A stretch of DNA of 64,000 nucleotides, taken from NCBI GenBank assembly GCA_904419145.1, contig CAJFQQ010000005.1:1-64000 (forward strand). Reading direction: 5' to 3'. How positions within the stretch are numbered: the first letter of the stretch is position 1; each line of letters begins with the position of its first letter. This DNA is from an uncultured Oscillospiraceae bacterium. Its GTDB lineage: Bacteria; Bacillota; Clostridia; Oscillospirales; Oscillospiraceae. This document shows positions 17,516 through 26,775 of the stretch, in pieces. The notes beneath the pieces were generated by a model, which was given only the letters and a program-made list of their open reading frames with translations, had not been told where the DNA came from and ran no database searches. The position numbers were made by a program, and so were the translations under genes.

Positions 17516-18915
17516 GAGACTTTATTCAGATATTTCTTCTCTGTGTGGAGTCCTTTTTTATCTTGTACATGGTTCTCTATTCCAGTTTCCTGTTCCTCTC
17601 GGTCACCGTGGGCTCCTCCGACCTCTATGCCGCCAAACGGCGCAACCGGCTGAAAAATGAACTGGCCAACGACTACTATGTGCCGGTTTCCGTTCTGGTT
17701 CCCGCCCACAACGAGGAGGTGACCATCGAGGCCACCGTCCGCTCCCTGCTGGCACTGGACTATAAACTCTATGAGATTGTCGTAGTGGATGACGGGTCCT
17801 CAGACAACACCACCCAGGTGCTGCGGGACGCCTTTCACATGTGGAAGATTGAACGGCCGATCCAGCGCCGCATCCCCTGCCAGCCGGAGGAGGAAATTTA
17901 CGAGACACGGGCCTATAAGGTGCCTATCACACTGGTGCGGAAGAAAAACGGCGGCAAGGCGGATGCACTGAATATGGGGATCAATGTTTCCAACTACCCC
18001 TACTTCCTCTGCCTGGATGCGGATTCGGTCCTCCAGTACAACTCCCTGGAGAAGATCGTGCGCCCGGTGCTGGAGGATTCCAGCGTGGTGGCAGTGGGCG
18101 GCACGGTCCGCCCCTGCAACGGGGCGGAGATCGAGAACGGCCGGGTGGTCCGCTACCGGATGCCCCGGAATCTGCTGGCCTGTATGCAGGTCATGGAGTA
18201 TGACCGCTCTTTCCTGGCCTCCCGCATCCTCTTTGACCGGTTCAACGGGAACATCATCATTTCAGGGGCGTTCGGCCTGTTCCTGAAAAGTGTGGTTATT
18301 GCCGCCGGAGGCTACGACCACACCACCATGGGCGAGGATATGGAACTGGTGGTGAAACTCCATGTGTACTGCCGTGAGAACGGACGGCGCTACCGCATCC
18401 GCTATGTCACGGATGCGGTGTGCTGGACCCAGGTGCCGGAGCGTCTGCGGGACCTGTGCAGGCAGCGGCGCCGGTGGCACATCGGCCTGTTCCAGAGCAT
18501 GACGAAATATAAGAATATCCTGGCCAACCCCAAATATGGGGCGGTCAGTTTCATCTCCTATTTCTATTTCCTGCTCTATGAACTGTTCTCCCCCTATATT
18601 GAAATCTTTGGCGTACTGACCACATTGCTGGCGTTTGCGGTGGATTTGATCAATGTGCCGTTCATGGTCCTCTTTTTTGGGATCTATGTGGTCTATACAG
18701 CGCTCCTGTCCCTGACAGCGTTTTTTGCCCGCATTCACACCATTGACCTGAAACTGTACCCCACAGATGTACTCAAAGCGGTGGGGCTGTGCGTGGTGGA
18801 GGTGTCCTGCCTGCGGTTTGTCTTGGCATGGGTACGGATGACCGCCCTGATTGGATACCGGAAGAAAAAAGATACCTGGGGACATATCGAGCGTCAGAAA
18901 ATTCAAATCAAATAA
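17512..18915 (+). CDS. Processive family 2 glycosyltransferase
   Basis: 467 residues. A first membrane helix (about 7-32) precedes a GT2 catalytic domain: VPVSVLVPAHNEE, VVVDDGSSD (93-98), KKNGGKADALN, CLDADS (DAD 169-171), GED (274-276) and QRRRW (318-322). The Q-x-x-R-W motif marks processive beta-glycan synthases such as cellulose, hyaluronan and poly-N-acetylglucosamine synthases. At least four more helices follow (about 340-460). No PilZ domain is seen in this protein, so c-di-GMP control would have to be indirect. The sugar cannot be told from the sequence. It is probably the synthase and export pore of the operon. Confidence 0.88.
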   Translation: MRDFIQIFLLCVESFFILYMVLYSSFLFLSVTVGSSDLYAAKRRNRLKNELANDYYVPVSVLVPAHNEEVTIEATVRSLLALDYKLYEIVVVDDGSSDNTTQVLRDAFHMWKIERPIQRRIPCQPEEEIYETRAYKVPITLVRKKNGGKADALNMGINVSNYPYFLCLDADSVLQYNSLEKIVRPVLEDSSVVAVGGTVRPCNGAEIENGRVVRYRMPRNLLACMQVMEYDRSFLASRILFDRFNGNIIISGAFGLFLKSVVIAAGGYDHTTMGEDMELVVKLHVYCRENGRRYRIRYVTDAVCWTQVPERLRDLCRQRRRWHIGLFQSMTKYKNILANPKYGAVSFISYFYFLLYELFSPYIEIFGVLTTLLAFAVDLINVPFMVLFFGIYVVYTALLSLTAFFARIHTIDLKLYPTDVLKAVGLCVVEVSCLRFVLAWVRMTALIGYRKKKDTWGHIERQKIQIK

Positions 18916-18936
18916 AAAGATGGAGGAAACGATTCT

Positions 18937-19428
18937 ATGCGGCTGGAGGAACTGAAAAAGGGCCTGTGGGGCTATCGAAAAGACGCGGTGTTCCAGTACA
19001 TCGCCCAGCAGGAGGAACAATTCACGCAGAAAATGGCAGAAAAGGATGCACGGATGGAGCAGAGGAGCCAGCAGGACAGATCGCATATTCAGGAATTGGA
19101 ACAGGAGAACCGCGCGCTGAAGGAGGAACTGTCCCGACTGCGGGCCCAGCAGGATCAGATTTCCCAGGCGATCCTGGACGCGCGCTCCAGCGCCGAGGCC
19201 CTAAAGGCGGAGAGCCGTGCGCAGGAGGAGACCGCCCGGGAAACGATCCGACAGGCGCTGGAACGGGATCTGGAGGAACTGGCCGGCTATCGGAAGCAAA
19301 TTGAAACCTTGCGGCAGACGATTCAAGCGGCGCTGGCGTGTATGGAGGAGCAGGCGGAAACGATGGAGGAGCAGGCAGAGAAATTGGCTGCGGCGGCTCC
19401 CGAGGGGAATCTGACGCTGTTTCAGTGA
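18937..19428 (+). CDS. Coiled-coil protein, DivIVA-like N-terminus
   Basis: 163 residues. After a short head (MRLEELKKGLWGYRKDAVFQ), which resembles the membrane-binding start of DivIVA/GpsB proteins, nearly the whole protein is a charged coiled coil rich in Glu, Gln and Arg (about 20-150). It lies 21 bases after the glycosyltransferase and 17 before the EAL gene, so it belongs to the same operon. It could place the synthase at a particular site on the membrane. No enzyme motif is visible. AGATGGAGGAAA precedes the ATG. Confidence 0.7.
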   Translation: MRLEELKKGLWGYRKDAVFQYIAQQEEQFTQKMAEKDARMEQRSQQDRSHIQELEQENRALKEELSRLRAQQDQISQAILDARSSAEALKAESRAQEETARETIRQALERDLEELAGYRKQIETLRQTIQAALACMEEQAETMEEQAEKLAAAAPEGNLTLFQ

Positions 19429-19445
19429 GAAGAGAGGAGCAAGGG

Positions 19446-21299
19446 GTGCAGACGGACGGAAAAATCATCTATGCGGCCGGGAATCCGGACCTCTATCCGA
19501 TCGAATACTATGACGCGGAGAGCCAAACCTACCAGGGGGCGATCCCGGAATTCCTGGATACGTTCGCACAGGAGTATGGATATGACCTGCGCTATTTTCA
19601 GCCCGGGGAGGAGGACCGCAGGGTAGAACTGGCAAAAAATCAGCAGGTGGATCTGATCTCAGGCAGTGAGGCCGGAGACTGGTACGACCATACGGATAGG
19701 GAGCCGGTGCTCCTCTTTGACAGCGAAACCGATGACGAGGAGGAAGCCTACGCCCTGTTCCTGACGCAGGTGTCCCCCAGCCAGTTTCAGGAGGATCTGC
19801 GGGAGTATGCGGCCCGGGTTTCCCAGGAGGAGTGGACAGGAGCGATCCTGCAGTCCGTGGGTGAGGAAGCGCCGCAGCAGCAGATGCATCCCGGCCTGCT
19901 GTGGGGCGCGGGAGCGGCTTTCCTTGTCCTTCTGATTGCGCTCATCCTTGCCTTGCTCCGGCTGCGGAAAAGGAAGAGGACAGCGGTGCAGAACCGCTCG
20001 GAGGGCGGCCTGGATTCCCTGGATACTTTGAAGGAGGCATATGCCAATGCCGCCGCAAGCCCAATCCGCAGCGGCTACAGCCTGGTCTGTATCCATCTGG
20101 ACCTGGATCACATCGGGCGGCTTTGGGGCTATGAGCGGGCCAGAGAGTTGTTTTTTCATGGGGCGCAGATCCTGCGTAAGGAATCGGAGGCTGGGGAAAT
20201 CCTGGCCAATTGCGGGGAAGACCTGCTGATTTTGAAGCGCACGGCAGAGCCCGGGAAGACAGCACAGTGGACAGACGGCGTGGTACAGCAGATCCGGACC
20301 ACGTCTGCCGTGGGCCTGCGCCCCCAGGATGTGGCGGCGGGGGTCTATCCGCTTGCCGCGGCGTCCCGCGACTTTGACGATACGCTGTTCCATGTCAGGC
20401 AGTGCGCCCGGGCGGCCTGCCGGGAGGATCAAGCCAGCCGGCTATGTGGAACGGATCAATGCCGGTTCTGCCAGGAGCGGTGGAGCCTGCTGGAGGATTT
20501 CTTTCACGCGCTGGAGCGGAAGGAGTTCCAGCTTTCCATTCAGTTTTTTGTGGATGCTTTCACCTTCCAGATCGTGGGCGGAGAGGCGCTGTCCCGCTGG
20601 TACCACCCCAAATTCGGCCTGTTGAATCCAACCCGCTATATCCCGCTGCTGGAGGAGACAGGGCAGATCAAGGCCCTGGATTTCTATGGGATGGAGAAGG
20701 CCTGCGCGTTCCTGGAGGAACTAGCCGGGCACAAGGTACAGGACTTCTTCCTCTCCTGCAATTTTGCCCGCAGAACCGTCAGCGCCCCGGACTTCGCCCA
20801 GCGGTGCGCCCAGGTGATCCAGCAATATACCTTCCCACGAAAACTCCTGATTCTGGAGGTGACGGAGAGCCAGCAGATGAGCAGCTCCGAGACGGAGCAG
20901 TTTTACTGCAACATCCAGGCGGTCAGGGCGAATGGGATGCGGGTGATCTTTGATGACTTCGGCGTGGGGTTCTCCTCTTTCCACGACCTGCAGAACTGCC
21001 CCATGGATGGTTTGAAACTGGACAAGGAGCTGGTGGACAATATGCAGACGGAAAAGGGGGAGGCCATCCTCAACGCGCTGGTACAAGCCGGGCACCGGAT
21101 GGGACTGACGATTTTGGCAGAGGGCGTGGAGCAGGAGGAGCAGATCGCCATACTGCAAAAACTGCATTGCGACGCATTCCAGGGGTTCCGCTTTGCTGTC
21201 CCCCTCCCGGAGTTGGAGGCTCGGAAGCGGATTTTACAGGGAAAGCGGTCCCTGAAGGACCGGGATAATATACGCGAGGAGAACTGCCATGTCGAATGA
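19446..21299 (+). CDS. EAL domain c-di-GMP phosphodiesterase with reduced solute-binding domain and degenerate GGDEF
   Basis: About 617 residues. The first 145 resemble a type 3 solute-binding domain (IIYAAGNPDLYPIEYYD, VDLISGSEAGDW) but no signal peptide is visible. One membrane helix follows (LLWGAGAAFLVLLIALILALL). A GGDEF-like region keeps LDLDHIGRLWGY, but the active-site motif is CGEDLL, so it should not make c-di-GMP. The EAL domain is intact: EALSRWYHP, SCNFARR, LEVTES, FDDFGVGFSSF, KLDKELV and AEGVEQEEQ. It is therefore likely to hydrolyse c-di-GMP. The GTG at 19446 follows GAGGAGCAAGG. With no signal peptide, the location of the N-terminal domain is unclear. Confidence 0.82.
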   Translation: MQTDGKIIYAAGNPDLYPIEYYDAESQTYQGAIPEFLDTFAQEYGYDLRYFQPGEEDRRVELAKNQQVDLISGSEAGDWYDHTDREPVLLFDSETDDEEEAYALFLTQVSPSQFQEDLREYAARVSQEEWTGAILQSVGEEAPQQQMHPGLLWGAGAAFLVLLIALILALLRLRKRKRTAVQNRSEGGLDSLDTLKEAYANAAASPIRSGYSLVCIHLDLDHIGRLWGYERARELFFHGAQILRKESEAGEILANCGEDLLILKRTAEPGKTAQWTDGVVQQIRTTSAVGLRPQDVAAGVYPLAAASRDFDDTLFHVRQCARAACREDQASRLCGTDQCRFCQERWSLLEDFFHALERKEFQLSIQFFVDAFTFQIVGGEALSRWYHPKFGLLNPTRYIPLLEETGQIKALDFYGMEKACAFLEELAGHKVQDFFLSCNFARRTVSAPDFAQRCAQVIQQYTFPRKLLILEVTESQQMSSSETEQFYCNIQAVRANGMRVIFDDFGVGFSSFHDLQNCPMDGLKLDKELVDNMQTEKGEAILNALVQAGHRMGLTILAEGVEQEEQIAILQKLHCDAFQGFRFAVPLPELEARKRILQGKRSLKDRDNIREENCHVE

Positions 21300-22368
21300 G
21301 AGACGGGGTGTTTTGCTGATCGTAGACGACGACGCCATCAACCGCGCGATTTTGGAGGAAATTTTTGAGGCGGACTATACCATTGAGGAGGCAGAAAACG
21401 GGGCGGAGGGTCTGGAAAAAATCTTTGCAGAGCCAGAGCGCCTGTGTGCGGTACTGCTGGATGTGGTCATGCCGGTGATGGATGGGCTGGAGGTCCTGCG
21501 GCGTTTACACCGGGAGGATTTGCTGCGCCGCCTCCCGGTATTCCTGATCACGGCGGAAACCGGCGACAGGGTGCTCCGGGAGGCCTATAGCCTGGGTGTC
21601 ATGGACGTCATCAGCAAGCCGGTTGTGCCTTATGTAGTGCAGCGGCGGGTGCAGTCGGTCATTGAACTGTTCCAGGCCCGCCGGCAGCTGAGCCGTACCG
21701 TGGAGAGCCAGAGGGAGCGCCTGCTCCGCCAGGCGGAGGAGATCATTGCACTGAACCAGGGGATGGTGGAAGCCCTGGCCACTGCCATTGAGTTTCGCAG
21801 CGAGGAATCCGGCGACCATGTGCGCCGTATTCACGACATCACAAAATGCCTGCTGTCCGAAACTGCACTGGGAAGGGACTTGGAATCTGAGGCGATCGAG
21901 GAGATCGCTCTGGCCTCCATCCTCCATGATGTGGGGAAGATTGCGGTGCCTGACGCCATTCTCAACAAGCCAGGTCGTTTGACGGCGGAAGAATTTGAGA
22001 TCATGAAAACCCACACGGTCCAGGGGGGCGCCCTGCTGGACCGTATCCCGCAGCTGCGCCGGCACCGGGCGTACCGCTATGCCGTGGATATCGCCCGTCA
22101 CCACCATGAGCGGTGGGACGGACGGGGCTATCCGGACGGTCTGAAGGGGGACGAAATTTCCCTCTGGGCGCAGGTGGTTTCCCTGGCGGATGTCTATGAC
22201 GCCCTCAGCTGTAAGCGGGTTTATAAGGATGCCTTCCCCCGAGAGCGGGTGCTGGAGATGATTCGAGACGGGGAATGCGGCACCTTTAACCCGGAGCTGC
22301 TGCGGTGCTTTTTTGAGGTTGAGGAGAAGTTATCCGGATTGTATCAGAAGGAGGCGGGATCAGTATGA
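21289..22368 (+). CDS. Response regulator with HD-GYP c-di-GMP phosphodiesterase domain
   Basis: 359 residues. The receiver domain spans about 6-125, with acidic pocket DDD (13-15), phospho-acceptor D58 in LLDVVMP, and K110. A helical linker (125-160) leads to the HD-GYP domain: DHVRRIH (176-182), ILHDVGK (HD 213-214), NKPG, HTVQGG, HHHERWDGRGYPDGL (GYP 280-282) and LADVYDAL. All metal ligands expected for the class are present. HD-GYP enzymes degrade c-di-GMP to pGpG or GMP. Its start overlaps the EAL gene and its stop overlaps the Hpt gene (ATGA). The hybrid kinase and Hpt protein next door probably phosphorylate it. Confidence 0.9.
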   Translation: MSNERRGVLLIVDDDAINRAILEEIFEADYTIEEAENGAEGLEKIFAEPERLCAVLLDVVMPVMDGLEVLRRLHREDLLRRLPVFLITAETGDRVLREAYSLGVMDVISKPVVPYVVQRRVQSVIELFQARRQLSRTVESQRERLLRQAEEIIALNQGMVEALATAIEFRSEESGDHVRRIHDITKCLLSETALGRDLESEAIEEIALASILHDVGKIAVPDAILNKPGRLTAEEFEIMKTHTVQGGALLDRIPQLRRHRAYRYAVDIARHHHERWDGRGYPDGLKGDEISLWAQVVSLADVYDALSCKRVYKDAFPRERVLEMIRDGECGTFNPELLRCFFEVEEKLSGLYQKEAGSV

Positions 22369-22736
22369 CTTTGGAGCGGAGCAGCCGGCTGGAGTCCGGG
22401 GGGATCGACGTCGCCCAGGCGCTGGAGCGGGTCATGGGCAATGAAGCCCTTCTGGAGAGGCTCCTGGGAAGGTTCCTGGACGATCCACAATACCCCGCAC
22501 TGTGCGCCGCACTGGAGCGCGGGGATATGGAGCAGGCGGTGCGTGCGGCCCACACCTTAAAGGGGATGTGCGGGAACTTATCCATGACGGAGTTGTTCCA
22601 ACTGTTTGCCGCACAGGTGGAGGTCCTGCGCGGCGGAGACCTGATGGCGGGGCGCGCTTTGATGGCGCAGATCGCACCGGCCTATGAGCGGGTGGCAGCG
22701 GCGATCCGGGGGAGCGCAGAAGATGGCAGGGCGTAA
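22365..22736 (+). CDS. Hpt (histidine phosphotransfer) protein
   Basis: 123 residues, the size of a single Hpt helical bundle. The phosphorylatable histidine is H63 in AAHTLKGMCGNL, the standard Hpt motif. It passes phosphate between a hybrid kinase receiver and a final response regulator. Here the kinase with a C-terminal receiver is encoded next and the HD-GYP regulator just before, so a complete four-step relay is present. Start and stop both overlap neighbours. Confidence 0.88.
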   Translation: MTLERSSRLESGGIDVAQALERVMGNEALLERLLGRFLDDPQYPALCAALERGDMEQAVRAAHTLKGMCGNLSMTELFQLFAAQVEVLRGGDLMAGRALMAQIAPAYERVAAAIRGSAEDGRA

Positions 22737-25245
22737 AGGGCGAGGCCGCGGATGGCGGCTCGTCTTTCAAAATATGAAGCTCCCCTTATGCGCGTTTGCG
22801 GCCCTGGGTGTGCTGGCCCTGGCAGGGAGTTGGATCGTCCGCAGCACCATGCTGCGCAATGCGTACGAGGCTGCGACGGCCCTTTCCCGGAGCTGTGCTG
22901 CGGAGGAGCGGGGCAATCTGAATGTGTATGCGACGCTCCTCTCCTTCGGCACAGCGGCCCTGGAAAGCCGCTTGGAGGATGGGGAAGAAGAGGAGAGCAT
23001 TGCTGCGTTCCTGGACACCTATTTTGAACGGGTAGACTCTGTGCTGGGTACCGGCGTAGTTGACCCCTATGTGGTGCTGGATGGGACGATCCTGGCGGCT
23101 AATCCCTGGGAGGGAGATGTGGGATATGATTATGCCACTGCGCCCTGGTACCAACAGGCTGTCGCGGCGAAAGGGGCGGTCGTGTTCACATCGGTCTATA
23201 CAGATGCAATCTATGACCGGCCGGTGATTACAGCCGCACAGAGCTGCCGCGACGGGGAAACCGTGATGGCGTTCGACATTCTCCCGGAGCATCTGCGATT
23301 CGACACGGCAGATCTCACAGAAGAGGACTCTTTCTTCCTCTGTGACAGCACCGGGACGATCATCTATCAGAAGACTGGACTGGACCTGGGCCAGGAGGAG
23401 ATGCAGAACTATCTGACTGGTCTGGTAGAAAGAATCGAGACCGGAGGCCTTGGGAGAGACTCGATCATCCGGGATCTGAACGGTCAGCGCCGAGGCGTCT
23501 ATTACACCCGGATGGATAACGGCTGGTATTCCATCATTACCGTGCCGTACAGCAAGATCCTGGGGGGGCTGCAGAGCGTCTTGTGGCCGCTGATCCTTAT
23601 GTTCGGCATTTCTTTCCTGGTTATGACGGCGCTGGCATTGCGTGAATACCGCCTGGAGTCCCGCGCCCGGCGGGCCAATGAAACCGCGCAGGTGCTGGGA
23701 AATACCTACTACGCCCTGTACCGGGTGGATTATGAGCGGGAGACCTATGAGATGATCAAAGGGTCGGACTATGTCCGCCAACGGATCCCGTCCACGGGGC
23801 CCTATACGGATCTGCTTCGCACTGCCGGGGAGGTCATCGAGGCGGATGCCTTTCGTGACTTCACGGAAAGCTTCTCCTGCAAAAACATCCGGGAGCTGGT
23901 CCAACAGCGGGTCCGGGATTTCGGCGGGGAGTTTCTGCGCCGGTTTGGATCGGAGGATCGCTGGGTCAGCGTACGGGTTCTCTTTGACGAAACGCTGGCG
24001 CCGGAGGAGGTCGTTCTCTGTTTCCGGGAGGTGGAGGAGGAGAAACAGCGGCAGATGCGGGAGCGCCGATTGCTGGAGGAATCTTTGCAGATGGCCCGGC
24101 AGAACGAGGATGCCAAGCAGGCATTCTTCCGCAGCATGTCCCACGATATGCGTACCCCCCTCAACGCGATCCTCGGGTCCAGTGAACTGGCCCGGCGGCA
24201 TCTGGAGGATCCGGAGAAAACAGCGGGATATCTGGACAAGATTGATGGCTCCGGTCGGTACCTCCTGGGCCTGATCAATGACATTTTGGAGATGGCCCGG
24301 CTGGAACACGGCCAAGTGCAGCTGGAGCACCGGCAGTTTGACTTGAAGGTGTGCGTGGAGGAGTGCCTCGGCACATTCCGTATGCAGGCGGAGCGGGAGA
24401 AGAAGACCCTGCGGGAGGAGTTTCAGGCGGAGCGCACGTCCCTGCTGGGGGATGCCTTCCGGATCCAGCAGGTGCTCAACAACCTGCTCTCCAATGCCTT
24501 CAAATTCACACCGGAACACGGGACGATCTCCCTGTCCGTCCAGCAGATGGACAGCGGAGAATATGCTCACTACAAATTTGTGATCTCTGATACGGGAATC
24601 GGTATGTCCCCGGAGTTTTTGGAACGGATCTATGAGCCATATGCCCGTGAGATGCGTTTCAGCGACCGACAGGCCTCCGGCACGGGGCTGGGGATGTCCA
24701 TTACAAAGAATCTGGTGTCCCAGATGGGCGGCGAGATCCAGGTGGAGAGTACGCCGGGGGCCGGCAGCACCTTCACCGTCATTCTGCCGCTGGCCGCTGG
24801 GCAGGAGATGGTCCAGACGGCGGAGACCCCGGAGAGGGCGGAGCCGTTTTCTATGGACGGCCTGCGGATTTTGCTGGTGGAGGACAACGAAATCAATATG
24901 GAAATTGCCGCAGAAATGCTGCGTGCACTGGGGGCCGTGGTGACGCAGGCGTGGAACGGCGCCGAAGCCGTGGAGGTAGTCCGGGAGGCCGGGCCGTCCG
25001 CATTTGATGCGATCCTTATGGATATGCAGATGCCGGTGATGGACGGCTGCGAGGCGGCCAGGCAGATCCGCGCCATGGACAGGCCGGACGCTGCAACAGT
25101 GCCCATTGTCGCTGTCACCGCCAACGCCTTCTCAGAGGATGTGTCTGCCACCACAGCGGCGGGAATGAATGCACATATCTCAAAGCCTATTGATATGCCT
25201 GCCCTGCAGCAGACGCTGGAGCGGCTGATCCGAGCGAAAAGTTGA
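22723..25245 (+). CDS. Hybrid sensor histidine kinase with extracytoplasmic Cache-like sensor and receiver domain
   Basis: 840 residues. Membrane helices lie at about 20-40 and 285-305 and enclose a double-Cache-like sensor (about 41-284; DPYVVLDGTILAANPWEG, APWYQQAVAAKG, VITAAQSCRDG). A PAS-like cytoplasmic region (about 320-440) and coiled coil precede HisKA (FFRSMSHDMRTP, H474), the ATPase domain (NNLLSNAFKF, DTGIGM, GTGLGMSI) and a receiver with LMDMQMPVMDG. It probably senses a small extracellular molecule and feeds the Hpt protein. The ATG at 22723 follows GGGGGAG; it overlaps the Hpt gene by 14 bases. It is the last gene of the operon, with a terminator after it. Confidence 0.9.
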   Translation: MAGRKGRGRGWRLVFQNMKLPLCAFAALGVLALAGSWIVRSTMLRNAYEAATALSRSCAAEERGNLNVYATLLSFGTAALESRLEDGEEEESIAAFLDTYFERVDSVLGTGVVDPYVVLDGTILAANPWEGDVGYDYATAPWYQQAVAAKGAVVFTSVYTDAIYDRPVITAAQSCRDGETVMAFDILPEHLRFDTADLTEEDSFFLCDSTGTIIYQKTGLDLGQEEMQNYLTGLVERIETGGLGRDSIIRDLNGQRRGVYYTRMDNGWYSIITVPYSKILGGLQSVLWPLILMFGISFLVMTALALREYRLESRARRANETAQVLGNTYYALYRVDYERETYEMIKGSDYVRQRIPSTGPYTDLLRTAGEVIEADAFRDFTESFSCKNIRELVQQRVRDFGGEFLRRFGSEDRWVSVRVLFDETLAPEEVVLCFREVEEEKQRQMRERRLLEESLQMARQNEDAKQAFFRSMSHDMRTPLNAILGSSELARRHLEDPEKTAGYLDKIDGSGRYLLGLINDILEMARLEHGQVQLEHRQFDLKVCVEECLGTFRMQAEREKKTLREEFQAERTSLLGDAFRIQQVLNNLLSNAFKFTPEHGTISLSVQQMDSGEYAHYKFVISDTGIGMSPEFLERIYEPYAREMRFSDRQASGTGLGMSITKNLVSQMGGEIQVESTPGAGSTFTVILPLAAGQEMVQTAETPERAEPFSMDGLRILLVEDNEINMEIAAEMLRALGAVVTQAWNGAEAVEVVREAGPSAFDAILMDMQMPVMDGCEAARQIRAMDRPDAATVPIVAVTANAFSEDVSATTAAGMNAHISKPIDMPALQQTLERLIRAKS

Positions 25246-25262
25246 TATTCTTCGGGCACAAC

Positions 25263-25307
25263 AAAGCGCCATGACCACCCCATCACGGGATAAGGTCATG
25301 GCGCTTT
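25263..25307. terminator. Bidirectional intrinsic terminator
   Basis: AAAGCGCCATGACC and GGTCATGGCGCTTT pair perfectly over 14 bases. It ends the long operon on the plus strand and the convergent GGDEF gene on the minus strand. Confidence 0.85.
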
Positions 25308-25349
25308 ATCTGTCCTGCCTTCAACGGCCTGCTTTACGTTTTACAGCCA

Positions 25350-26717
25350 TCACTGTCCGATAACATATCGGTCGCGGCCCTGCTCCTTTGCGGCATACAG
25401 CAGGCGATCCGCTTCCTGATACAGCTCCTCCGGTGAGAGGCCCGCTTTGACGGGGAACACGCCGACGCTGCAGGTTAAGTGATGCTCTCCCCAACGAATC
25501 CTATGTATACGGGCCTGGAAAAGTTTCAGGGAGGCCTCCAGTTCATCGGCAGGGATATCCTCACACAGCAGAGCAGCAAATTCATCGCCGCCCATACGCC
25601 CAATGATACACTGCTCTCCCATGGTTTCTTTCAGGCAGTGCGTAACACCCTTGAGGGCGCGGTCCCCCTCTGGGTGGCCATATTGGTCGTTGATCTCTTT
25701 GAACCGATCCAGATCCACCATGATAAAGTAACCCAGCGGGGGCGTTTGATTTCGGACAGACTTCAGCGCCCTGCTGCAGGCGGAAAAGAAGGCCCTGCGG
25801 GTCATGGCGCTGGTCAGGAAATCTATTTTGCCCTCATATGCTGCATAGGAGTTGTAATGTCGATTCAGGATCAGGAACAGGAGCATCAGCATCATCAGGG
25901 ACATGATGCCGAATAGGAATTGCACTTGGAGATGCATGATGTCAGCGTAACTTGTTTCGCTGAGATCAATGCCCCGTCCAGACAGCACATAGTCAATCCG
26001 GTGGACAAAGTACACCGTCACTGCGAAGGCGGCAGCCAAGGTGAACCCTGCCATGACAACAATAGTCAGACGGCGGCAGCGCTCCCTCGTGTGAATGGAA
26101 AACGATAGCTCTATCCGCTGCTGGATCCTATGCCAGGTTTGTGTTCGGGACGCGCCCCAAATCAGCAGCACGACGGCAGCCGTGCCGAGATTTGACAATA
26201 CAGTACTTTGGCTGAGAAACTCAGTAAAGACAATACCTGGACCATATCCAGCCTCGGGGAAAAACAGGGCCATTGTACTGTAGACCAGAAGGGAATGGAT
26301 CGGGCGGCCCAAAAAGGACACCAGCCCTACCCATACGCCGCAGAGACGGATCCGCTTGGCCCCGGCGTACAACAGGCCGGAAAACAGGCCGAAAAGTGCG
26401 CGGCTGCCCACGCTGAGCACAAGGCTGCCCAGAGGATTGCCGCTGAACAGAGGGGAGAAGAGCTGATCGGAGGGCATAACATAGCCGGCGGATGCCTTCC
26501 ACATGCTGGCCAGGCCAAAGACGGTACCGACAGCGGTTGCCTCCCATGGACCCAGCAATGCCCCCGCCAGAAGCACCGGCAGATAGGCAATCGTGAGGGA
26601 GATTGGTTCGACGTGAAAGTATCCGAGGAAAGAAAAAGACATCAAAAGTTCAATCGCAATCAGTGTGGCAAGCACATATCGCTTCATAAAATGGTGCTGT
26701 ACAGATAAATCCTCCAC
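25350..26717 (-). CDS. Diguanylate cyclase with a multi-pass membrane domain resembling an ECF transporter S component
   Basis: About 455 residues. The first 190 hold five or six hydrophobic segments. The stretch ISLTIAYLPVLLAGALLGPW, then GTVFGLASMW, resembles the substrate-binding S components of ECF vitamin transporters. Two more helices flank a short loop (about 225-290). The GGDEF domain has FIMVDLDRFKEINDQYGH and an intact MGGDEFAALL. It should make c-di-GMP, perhaps in response to a bound vitamin-like ligand. The GTG at 26717 lies six bases past AAAGGGGGA; an earlier GTG at 26735 precedes that ribosome site. The ligand idea is inference. Confidence 0.8.
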   Translation of the reverse strand: MEDLSVQHHFMKRYVLATLIAIELLMSFSFLGYFHVEPISLTIAYLPVLLAGALLGPWEATAVGTVFGLASMWKASAGYVMPSDQLFSPLFSGNPLGSLVLSVGSRALFGLFSGLLYAGAKRIRLCGVWVGLVSFLGRPIHSLLVYSTMALFFPEAGYGPGIVFTEFLSQSTVLSNLGTAAVVLLIWGASRTQTWHRIQQRIELSFSIHTRERCRRLTIVVMAGFTLAAAFAVTVYFVHRIDYVLSGRGIDLSETSYADIMHLQVQFLFGIMSLMMLMLLFLILNRHYNSYAAYEGKIDFLTSAMTRRAFFSACSRALKSVRNQTPPLGYFIMVDLDRFKEINDQYGHPEGDRALKGVTHCLKETMGEQCIIGRMGGDEFAALLCEDIPADELEASLKLFQARIHRIRWGEHHLTCSVGVFPVKAGLSPEELYQEADRLLYAAKEQGRDRYVIGQ

Positions 26718-26775
26718 CAAACATCCCCCTTTCACTCTGGAGTTCTATTTTTGCCATGCAAAAGCATAGCAAAAT

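Noticed and set aside
22786..24570. A 594-codon minus-strand frame within the hybrid kinase gene
   Set aside because: It is a mirror of the kinase coding bias; no domain or ribosome site, and the plus strand encodes an unmistakable kinase.
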